Below, in pieces: positions 6,950 through 12,150 of a stretch of DNA of 12,150 nt (positions are counted from its first letter, which is position 1; the number at the start of each line of letters is the position of its first letter). Position numbers and translations under genes: made by a program. The DNA comes from Pedobacter sp. UBA1951 (GTDB taxonomy: Bacteria; Bacteroidota; Bacteroidia; Sphingobacteriales; Sphingobacteriaceae), in the NCBI GenBank assembly GCA_002336465.1, contig DDEP01000058.1, positions 7,982-20,131 on the forward strand. Reading direction: 5' to 3'. A model generated the notes under the pieces. That model did no database searches. It was not told the origin of the DNA and was given only the letters and a program-made list of their open reading frames with translations.

Positions 6950-7000
6950 AGACCTTCCAAGTTTGGCTATTTGTTGCAGATGAAACTTGGAAGGTCTTTT
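6950..7000 (+). terminator. Third tandem hairpin terminator, touching the hydrolase stop codon
   Basis: Perfect 15-bp arms (AGACCTTCCAAGTTT at 6950-6964, complement at 6983-6997) with an 18-nt loop, followed by T residues on the plus strand. The hydrolase gene on the minus strand ends at 6999, so the T-tract overlaps its stop codon. On the minus strand none of the three hairpins has a clear U-tract, so they seem oriented to stop aconitase transcripts, though they could also protect the hydrolase mRNA 3' end. Confidence 0.65.
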
Positions 7001-8051
7001 AACGGCCTGAAACCCTTTTCAAAAACGCTGTAACATCCTCTAAAAACTCTTTCGGTTTCTCGTAGTGGACATTGTGCCCTGTATTTGGATAAATTTTGTG
7101 CGTGATGAATTTTGAATGTTGCTGTTGTAAGGCAGCGTTGTCTTTCTCGAAGGGAAAAAGGTCGTTGGGGGACGTTGGATCGATGATCAGGAGAGGAACG
7201 TGCAGGTTTCGATAAATAATTTTCGGTTCAATCAGTGACATTGATTTTCCAAACAAAGATGCTTTGGTAGGACGTAAAATGGTTTCTTTAAACTCAGCCT
7301 CGTTGCGCATGTGAAATAGCTTCTCGACACCCGCCCCAATCGTCCATTTACCCTCCGAATCCTTTCCTAGCCAGGCCAACAGCTCAAACTGAGTGCCCGA
7401 CGACGAATAATCGTAATAGGCTTTATATGCCTCAAATTCTGTGTCAAAAGCGGCGTAGGAGAACCTATCCGTAAATATACTTTTTACTTGAGCATTCAAC
7501 GTACTATCAGGTAGTTGATGGTAGTGGGTGTTGGTGGCTACCGATCCGCCGTCTTCGAGGACCAAGCCTAGTACCTTTTCGGGATAAGCGTCATAAAATG
7601 CCGTAGCAATGAAACCTCCCCTTGACCAGCCTCCAATGACCGCTTTGGGCAGTTTTTTGACCGACATGAGGGTGTTAATATCGTCGGCGACGTGATAAAG
7701 CGAGACGTCGTGAGTAGGAATGGGAGTTTGGCCGTGACCGTAATAATCAATCGCAATGACGTAATACCCTTTTTGAACCAATTCTTTTGCAAGGTCAGCA
7801 AATTCGTAGGCGTTAGTGAAGCTACCATGCACCCAAATGAAGGGGGTATGGCGCGGATTTCCCCATTCGAGGTAGTGCATTTTTACGTTTTTGGTATGCA
7901 CGAACCCGCCGTGTTTTTTCTCAAATTGTGTAAATTCAACCCGAGCACTATCGTACTTGGCTTTGATATTAACTGGCTGTAAAGGGCTTTCTTGCGACCA
8001 AACTAGGAGGGAGGAAATACCAAAAAACAAAAGGAATAACAATGGTCGCAT
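6999..8051 (-). CDS. Exported alpha/beta hydrolase
   Basis: 350 residues with a Sec signal peptide (MRPLLFLLFFGISSLLVWS, cleavage probably near residue 19-20), so it likely acts in the periplasm or is secreted. The alpha/beta-hydrolase fold is clear: oxyanion segment WVHGSFTN (73-80, HG at 75-76), DYYGHGQT (102-109), nucleophile elbow GGWSRGG (140-146, Ser143), acid in IIDPTSPND (Asp291 or Asp297), and catalytic His326 in NTGHNVHYE. A cap region with many aromatic residues lies between about 170 and 275. All three triad members are present, so it should be an active esterase, lipase-like enzyme or peptidase-type hydrolase; the substrate cannot be told. It converges with aconitase and lies 23 bp downstream of the regulator remnant on the same strand. 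I found no convincing promoter directly upstream, so it may depend on one inside the remnant. Start chosen at the Met beginning the signal peptide. Confidence 0.85.
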   Translation of the reverse strand: MRPLLFLLFFGISSLLVWSQESPLQPVNIKAKYDSARVEFTQFEKKHGGFVHTKNVKMHYLEWGNPRHTPFIWVHGSFTNAYEFADLAKELVQKGYYVIAIDYYGHGQTPIPTHDVSLYHVADDINTLMSVKKLPKAVIGGWSRGGFIATAFYDAYPEKVLGLVLEDGGSVATNTHYHQLPDSTLNAQVKSIFTDRFSYAAFDTEFEAYKAYYDYSSSGTQFELLAWLGKDSEGKWTIGAGVEKLFHMRNEAEFKETILRPTKASLFGKSMSLIEPKIIYRNLHVPLLIIDPTSPNDLFPFEKDNAALQQQHSKFITHKIYPNTGHNVHYEKPKEFLEDVTAFLKRVSGR

Positions 8052-8074
8052 GGTGTGGAAAAGCTGACAAGAGA

Positions 8075-8398
8075 TTATAAAACCTTCCAGTAACCGCCAT
8101 TATCGGGGCCAATCCGTTCAATTTTATTTTCTTTTTTAAGTTTCTCAATGGCACGTTCTACTGAACGAATGGTAACTCCTGTTTCTTTAGCCAATGCAGG
8201 AATTGTTATTTCAGGGATTTTCCTCATTAATGCCAAGATTTTCACCGACGTTTTCACCGACGTTTTCACCGACACATCCTTTTTCTCCGAAATTTTCACC
8301 GCTGTAAAATGCACTTCAATCCCGCCCCAATAAAATTCGTAGGTAGGAGCTGGTACATTTGCTTTTGCACATTCGTTGAGAATTTTATAAATCTCCTT
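8075..8398 (-). pseudogene. C-terminal remnant of a RecG-like/AlbA_2 ATP-binding transcriptional regulator
   Basis: Reading the minus strand, an open frame runs from a stop at 8431-8429 to TAA at 8075. From about 8395 it gives EIYKILNECAKANVPAPTYE, then FYWGGIEVHFTAVKI, a Lys/Thr/Ser/Val repeat linker, and a winged-helix ending (ITIPALAKETGVTIRSVERA, then IEKLKKENKIERIGPDNGGYW). This matches, from memory of the family, the end of long AlbA_2/divergent AAA_4 proteins (RecG-like C-terminal HTH), which normally exceed 350 residues and carry the ATP-binding part N-terminally. Nothing of that part remains, because the frame runs straight into the tRNA terminator palindrome. A GTG at 8314-8312 could start a 79-residue HTH protein, so a small functional regulator cannot be excluded, but truncation is the simpler reading. 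It sits between tRNA-Arg and the hydrolase. Confidence 0.65.
8239..8274. repeat. Three tandem copies of a 12-bp unit within the regulator remnant
   Basis: TTTTCACCGACG repeats at 8239-8250 and 8251-8262, and a third copy ends with one change (GACA) at 8263-8274. On the minus strand the unit encodes Val-Lys-Thr-Ser, giving VSVKTSVKTSVKI as the linker before the winged helix. Unit length is a multiple of three, so copy-number change by slippage would keep the frame. Such repeated linkers are a habit of this protein family. Confidence 0.75.
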
Positions 8399-8419
8399 TC
8401 TGATCAGAAAAAAGCAATA

Positions 8420-8455
8420 AAAAACCCCTCAAAACAGCTGTTTTGAGGGGTTTTT
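8420..8455. terminator. 36-bp perfect palindrome, tRNA-Arg terminator
   Basis: 18-nt arms meet at CAGCTG with no forced spacer: AAAAACCCCTCAAAACAG followed by its exact complement. On the minus strand the hairpin is followed by a T-rich stretch, and on the plus strand by TTTTT, so it can act in both directions. Its outermost base (8455) is the last nucleotide of the encoded tRNA CCA end. It also ends the similarity of the regulator remnant. Confidence 0.85.
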
Positions 8456-8531
8456 GGTGGTCACGTAGGGATTCGAACCCCAAACCTTCTGATCCGTAGT
8501 CAGATGCTCTATCCAATTGAGCTACGCAACC
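8455..8531 (-). tRNA. tRNA-Arg (anticodon ACG), CCA encoded
   Basis: The 77-nt cloverleaf reads on the minus strand: acceptor GGTTGCG paired with CGTGACC (two wobble pairs), D-arm GCTC/GAGC, anticodon arm TCTGA-CTACGGA-TCAGA, short variable region, T-arm TGGGG-TTCGAAT-CCCTA, discriminator A, then CCA. Anticodon ACG decodes CGN Arg codons after A34 is deaminated to inosine by TadA. This fits the CGT/CGC-rich Arg usage of the right part of the window. It has its own promoter and palindromic terminator. Confidence 0.96.
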
Positions 8532-8570
8532 GTGTTATTTTTTTACTTATTTCCCGTTGTTTTGGGAATG

Positions 8571-8601
8571 CAAAGGTAGGGGTATTTCACCCCTTTGTCA
8601 A
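8571..8601 (-). promoter_or_regulatory. Strong tRNA-Arg promoter
   Basis: On the minus strand TTGACA (8601-8596) is followed, 20 nt after its TTG, by TACCTTTG (8578-8571), a full match to the Bacteroidota TTG-N20-TAnnTTTG pattern. Transcription would begin near 8565, about 34 nt before the tRNA. The spacer contains an inverted repeat GGGGT-ATTTC-ACCCC (8579-8593). The remaining AT-rich gap up to the fad gene shows nothing else except that gene's terminator. Confidence 0.8.
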
Positions 8602-8675
8602 GCCTTTTTTTGATTTTTTTTGAAAATATTTTTTGTCAAACCTGCGTTTTGGGGCTAAACACGCTGCTTTTCAGA

Positions 8676-8729
8676 AAGATAAGTGTTGAAAAAAAATAAA
8701 AATTTTTACTTTTTTTCAACACTTATCTT
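8676..8729 (-). terminator. Hairpin at the end of the fad gene, overlapping its stop codon
   Basis: 20-bp perfect arms (8676-8695 and 8710-8729) enclose a 14-nt loop. The stop codon of the fad gene (8718-8716) and its last codons lie inside the stem. The tail after the stem on the minus strand is only weakly U-rich, but the stem itself carries a seven-U run, so termination or 3'-end protection is plausible. Confidence 0.55.
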
Positions 8730-10869
8730 CGCCCGCTGCCGCCATCGCTCGCAATTTGGGGGTGGGGCGGAAGCGCTCCCCGTAAGTTTCGGCAAGACGG
8801 TCGCATTCGGATATGAAGGTGGAAATGCCCACGTAGTCAACAAAAGACAGCGTGCCGCCTGCGTAAGGAGGGAAACCCCAGCCGAGAATCGAGCCCAAAT
8901 CGGCGTCAAGGCGCGTTCGTATCACACCTTCTTCAAAGCACCGCACCGTTTCTATCGCCTGACGGTACAACAAACGCGTTTTTACTTCTTCCAACGTAGG
9001 CTGTTGGGTACTGACGGGAAATAATTCCGCCAAACCTTCCCATAAGTGTTTTTGGCCACCTTCGGGGTATTCGTAAAACCCTGCTTTGGCTTTTTTACCC
9101 AAGCGCCCCATTTCAGTAAATTGTTTCCCAATTTGGTAGCTAGTGTCGGTTTCGGCCAGCACGCCGTCTTTTACGGCTTGTCCCGCAATTTTATATACCA
9201 AATCAAGTGCCACTTCGTCCGAGACTGCCAACGGCCCTACGGGCATTCCTGCCAGTTTTCCTGCGTTTTCAATGAGCACAGGGTTTACGCCGTCTTTAAG
9301 GAGCTCCATTCCTTCGGAAGTGTAAGTGCCAAAACAGCGCGACGTATAAAAGCCCCGCGAGTCGTTGACAACAATCGGCGTTTTTTTGATTTTACGGGTG
9401 TAATCTATTGCTACTGCCAGGGCGTAGTCTGAAGTTTCTTTGCCGACAATCAATTCCACCAACATCATTTTATCGACGGGAGAAAAGAAGTGAATGCCAA
9501 TGAAATTGGCAGGATTCGCTGAGGCTTTGGCAAGACCCGTGATGGGCAAGGTGGATGTATTGGAGGCAAATACGCCGTTGTTGACTAATTGGGGCTCGGC
9601 TTCTTGAGTAACGGTGGCTTTTAGCTCGCGGTTTTCAAAGACGGCTTCGATGATTAGCTTGCTACCCGCCAAATCATCGGCGTTGGCTGTCGGTTTGATT
9701 AAGTCCAACACGCCTTCGGCTTTCAATGCGTCGAATTTGCCGCGTTCTACGGCTTTTTTTAACAAACTACGCGCGTAGTCCTTGCCTTTTTCAGCTGCTT
9801 CTTGGCTGACGTCTTTTAAAATGACTTCGATGCCCGCCAGCGCACTGACGTAGGCAACGCCCGCACCCATCATGCCCGCCCCCAAAACACCCAATTTTTT
9901 AACCTCCGTCTTGGCGATGTCTTTGGGGCGGCTTGCGCCTTTGTTGGCTTCGTTTAAGCCCAAGAACATGGTACGAATCAGGTTGCCTGCTTCTTTGGAG
10001 GTAGCAACTTTGACAAAATGACGGGCTTCAATGGCAATACCTCGGTCGATGTTGACCAACAATCCTTCGTAAACGCACGACATGATGTGTTGGGTCGAAG
10101 GGTAATTTCCTTTCGATTTGTCCATCATCATTGCCGTTCCTACCGTAAAGGTTTGCATTCCGACGGGGCTTAGCACTGCTCCGTTGGGGACTTTGTAGTT
10201 GTCTTTGGCCTGAATTTTACCCGTTTTTTTATTGATTTCGTCCCAAGGTTTTAGCGGTTTTGGATTGGCTGCAATCCAAGAAAAAGCCTTTTCGAGCATT
10301 TCTTCGCGGGTTTCGGCGACGGCATCGACAATCCCCATTCCTAAGGCATCTTTGGGGGAGAGTTCTTTGCCTTCCAAAATCAATGGTAAAGCGGCCTGCA
10401 TTCCAATCATCCGCGGCAATCGTTGTGTACCACCCGCACCTGGTAGTAGCCCAACTTTTACTTCGGGAAGCCCCAGTTTGGTTTTGGGGTTGTTGAGGGC
10501 GACTCGGTAATGGCAAGCCAGACATATTTCTAAGCCACCGCCTAGGGCTGTGCCATTGATGGCCGCGACTACGGGTTTGCCGTTGGTTTCGATGCGTCGA
10601 AAAAGCTCGTTAAGTCCTGCGGAGATTTTGAGCATTTCGGCGGGGTCGCCTCCTTGATTGCGCAAAATCATCTTTAGGTCAGCTCCTGCCACAAACTCGG
10701 GCTTGGAGGATGTAATGACGATTCCTTTCACGTCAGCGTCAGAGAAGGCTTTTTCGAGCGCTTCTCCAAAAGCAGGAACGGAGTCGTCGTTGAGGACGTT
10801 CATGGGCGAGCTTGTCATGTTCCACACAATCATCGCTACCCCGTCTTTTACTGAATAATCAATGGCCAT
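8716..10869 (-). CDS. fadJ: Fused enoyl-CoA hydratase / 3-hydroxyacyl-CoA dehydrogenase (FadB/FadJ type)
   Basis: Bifunctional beta-oxidation enzyme that hydrates trans-2-enoyl-CoA and oxidises the resulting L-3-hydroxyacyl-CoA with NAD. 717 residues, the usual length for alpha-subunit type proteins. The crotonase domain (1 to about 190) carries oxyanion-hole segments FVAGADLKM (59-67) and NGTALGGGLEI (105-115), with both catalytic glutamates, E114 and E136 (GLPEVKVGLLPGAGGTQR). The NAD-binding domain starts at KLGVLGAGMMGAGVAY (325-340), followed by ASNTSTLPI (435-443) and catalytic His460 in GIHFFSPVDKMMLVELI with E472. C-terminal dehydrogenase domains follow at about 500-600 and 625-717. 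The usual NDxPGF is NDSRGF here (502-507). No ketothiolase gene (fadA) lies next to it. It starts 32 bp after a TonB receptor gene. FadB versus FadJ cannot be separated from sequence by eye. Confidence 0.93.
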   Translation of the reverse strand: MAIDYSVKDGVAMIVWNMTSSPMNVLNDDSVPAFGEALEKAFSDADVKGIVITSSKPEFVAGADLKMILRNQGGDPAEMLKISAGLNELFRRIETNGKPVVAAINGTALGGGLEICLACHYRVALNNPKTKLGLPEVKVGLLPGAGGTQRLPRMIGMQAALPLILEGKELSPKDALGMGIVDAVAETREEMLEKAFSWIAANPKPLKPWDEINKKTGKIQAKDNYKVPNGAVLSPVGMQTFTVGTAMMMDKSKGNYPSTQHIMSCVYEGLLVNIDRGIAIEARHFVKVATSKEAGNLIRTMFLGLNEANKGASRPKDIAKTEVKKLGVLGAGMMGAGVAYVSALAGIEVILKDVSQEAAEKGKDYARSLLKKAVERGKFDALKAEGVLDLIKPTANADDLAGSKLIIEAVFENRELKATVTQEAEPQLVNNGVFASNTSTLPITGLAKASANPANFIGIHFFSPVDKMMLVELIVGKETSDYALAVAIDYTRKIKKTPIVVNDSRGFYTSRCFGTYTSEGMELLKDGVNPVLIENAGKLAGMPVGPLAVSDEVALDLVYKIAGQAVKDGVLAETDTSYQIGKQFTEMGRLGKKAKAGFYEYPEGGQKHLWEGLAELFPVSTQQPTLEEVKTRLLYRQAIETVRCFEEGVIRTRLDADLGSILGWGFPPYAGGTLSFVDYVGISTFISECDRLAETYGERFRPTPKLRAMAAAGEDKC

Positions 10870-10901
10870 TGGTTGTTGATTGATAAGTGAGTATCTGATT
10901 T

Positions 10902-12150
10902 TTACATAAACTTGAAATTGTATGCCAAAGATACAATTGGGGAGGCAAAAATTTGAAGCTGGTAGGCGGTATAGGCGGTTCCTTGGGTTTTCAAAAATAC
11001 CGAGTACTGGTTTTTGCGCCCGTAAAGGTTATAAACGGTGAAAATCCAGCTGCCAATCCAACGTTTGTCTTTGAGCGATGGGTTGTTGATTTGCCACGAA
11101 AAATCAAGTCGGTGGTAGTCTTTGATACGGCCTTGGTTGCGTTCGGCATAGTAGGGGTAGGCTTTCCCTTGGAAACTCACAAAGCCGTTGGGGATGGTGT
11201 AGGGGCGGCCTGTCCCGTAGGTAAATGTCAGCGAAAGGCTGTGGTATTTGTTCTCACTGAAATTGAGCGACATGTTCACGTTGTGAGGACGGTCGAAGTT
11301 GGCAGGATACCATTTGCCATCGTTGATACGTTCGGTGAAGCGAGGGCCTTCGTCCACCAAATTAAATACCCTTGAATACGTGTAATTGACCCAACCCGTC
11401 ATTTCGCCTTTTTTCTTGGTGAGCATTAATTCTAAGCCGTACGATTTGCTCCGTCCCTGCAATACTTGGGTTTCGATGTAGTTTTGCAACAAAAAATCGG
11501 CACCTGGTTTGAAGTCTAGTACGTTTTGGGTGGCGCGGTAGTAGGCTTCTACCGAAAACTCATAGATGTTATTTTTAAGGTTTTTGAAATAACCAACTGT
11601 CCACAACTGACTCACTTGCGGCCGAATGTGGGCATCACTCATTTTCCAACGCGAGGTGGGAAGGGGAGTGGTGGTATTGGAAACCACTTGTAAATACTGA
11701 CGCATGAGGTTGTAGCCGAACTTAACCGACGACAGTTCGTCGATGGTATAACGCAGCCCCACGCGTGGCTCAAAACCTCCGTAGGTTTGGAGGGGTTTGC
11801 CGCTTCCGTAAAAAGTAGAGTCGATAATGCTGGCTTCGGATTTGGGGCTACCGTCGGCGTACGAACGTACAGCGGCGGGGCCTAAGGCCATAAAATACGA
11901 ATAACGCAGTCCTACCGAAACGGTTGTTTTGCGGTTTATTGAGATTTCATCTTCTGCGTGTAGTGCCAATTCCAGCCCATATTCGTTAGGAACGCGCAAA
12001 GGGTTAACTCGGTCGTTGGCGCCAGGGTTTAGCGTGCCAGGTTGTAACTGATAATGGGTCATGTTTGCCCCAAATTCTATTTTATGGGCTTTGTTGGGGG
12101 TATAATTAAAGTTGGTCTTGGCCTGTCGCTGAAGGATTTCGGAGCCAATC
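10902..12150 (-). CDS. TonB-dependent outer-membrane receptor, C-terminal beta-barrel, 5' part outside window
   Basis: The frame stays open to the right edge, so at least 415 C-terminal residues are present of a protein usually 700-1000 long. My translation of the edge adds IGSEILQRQAKTNFNYTPNK, then AHKIEFGAN, before the first internal Met at 12062. The sequence is a run of amphipathic strands separated by turns and long loops, as in a TonB receptor barrel: SVGLRYSYFMALG, FEPRVGLRYTIDELSSVKFG, YGLELMLTKKKGEMTGWVNY, NMSLNFSENKYHSLSLTFTY, and the terminal strand PIVSLAYNFKFM with aromatic residues near the C-terminus. Such receptors import siderophores, cobalamin or glycans using TonB energy; plug and N-terminal domains are out of view, so the ligand is unknown. 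It lies 32 bp upstream of the fad gene on the same strand; cotranscription is possible but not shown. Confidence 0.85.
   Translation of the reverse strand, partial: IGSEILQRQAKTNFNYTPNKAHKIEFGANMTHYQLQPGTLNPGANDRVNPLRVPNEYGLELALHAEDEISINRKTTVSVGLRYSYFMALGPAAVRSYADGSPKSEASIIDSTFYGSGKPLQTYGGFEPRVGLRYTIDELSSVKFGYNLMRQYLQVVSNTTTPLPTSRWKMSDAHIRPQVSQLWTVGYFKNLKNNIYEFSVEAYYRATQNVLDFKPGADFLLQNYIETQVLQGRSKSYGLELMLTKKKGEMTGWVNYTYSRVFNLVDEGPRFTERINDGKWYPANFDRPHNVNMSLNFSENKYHSLSLTFTYGTGRPYTIPNGFVSFQGKAYPYYAERNQGRIKDYHRLDFSWQINNPSLKDKRWIGSWIFTVYNLYGRKNQYSVFLKTQGTAYTAYQLQIFASPIVSLAYNFKFM
10926..10933 (-). promoter_or_regulatory. Possible fad gene promoter inside the end of the receptor gene
   Basis: TATCTTTG on the minus strand matches the Bacteroidota -7 element exactly and would place a start near 10920, about 50 nt before the fad ATG. 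There is no TTG at the expected -33 position, so this may be chance within coding sequence. The alternative is read-through from the receptor gene. Confidence 0.3.

Noticed and set aside
8239..8274. Tandem repeats as a possible CRISPR array
   Set aside because: Units are 12 bp and contiguous without spacers, and they encode a repeated linker in frame.
10229..10858. Open frames on both strands within the fad gene
   Set aside because: The fad frame shows continuous family motifs; the others are low-complexity, Arg/Ser/Pro-rich shadows.

Overview
The window looks like Bacteroidota DNA, but it appears to come from two different lineages joined inside one gene. Promoters, where readable, follow the Bacteroidota pattern (TTG about 20 nt before TAnnTTTG), and starts lack Shine-Dalgarno sequences. 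Positions 1 to about 5160 are AT-rich. In the first 199 codons of the aconitase gene, 10 of 14 Leu codons are TTA and 4 of 6 Arg codons are AGA, and the gene content resembles Sphingobacteriaceae (Pedobacter-like). From about 5160 to the right edge the sequence is richer in G and C. TTA and AGA vanish from the rest of aconitase and are replaced by TTG, CTT, CGT and CGC, with many ACG and TCG codons; this side resembles Cytophagales (Runella/Spirosoma-like). The lineage names are inference from style; the codon switch is read directly.

Left part, minus strand: the N-terminal two thirds of glycerol-3-phosphate dehydrogenase (gpsA, cut by the window edge), then a tripartite-export pair with a TolC-like outer-membrane channel (3557 to 2199) followed 28 bp later by a MacA/HlyD-like periplasmic adaptor (2170 to 812), closed by a hairpin terminator at 734-777. 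No inner-membrane pump is encoded here. Plus strand: a small NodB-type polysaccharide deacetylase (3646-4263), divergent from tolC. Next comes a 300-bp intergenic region with a 15-bp direct repeat at 20-bp spacing, a 21-bp inverted repeat and a likely promoter, leading to aconitase (4564-6834).

Right part: aconitase ends in three successive, sequence-related hairpins (6843-7000). All remaining genes are on the minus strand. From right to left they are the C-terminal part of a TonB-dependent receptor, a FadB/FadJ-type fused enoyl-CoA hydratase/3-hydroxyacyl-CoA dehydrogenase, a tRNA-Arg(ACG) gene with a strong promoter and a 36-bp perfect palindromic terminator, a remnant of a RecG-like/AlbA_2 ATPase regulator (only its C-terminal winged-helix part), and an exported alpha/beta hydrolase.

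The genes are mostly housekeeping: phospholipid precursor synthesis (gpsA), TCA cycle (aconitase), fatty-acid beta-oxidation (fad) and envelope export or uptake (TolC/adaptor, TonB receptor). I see no CRISPR array, transposase, or defence or mobile system. The most notable observation is the lineage switch inside a frame-intact aconitase. It is either an assembly chimera joined at a conserved gene or a real homologous recombination, and it should be resolved before anyone treats left and right as neighbours.
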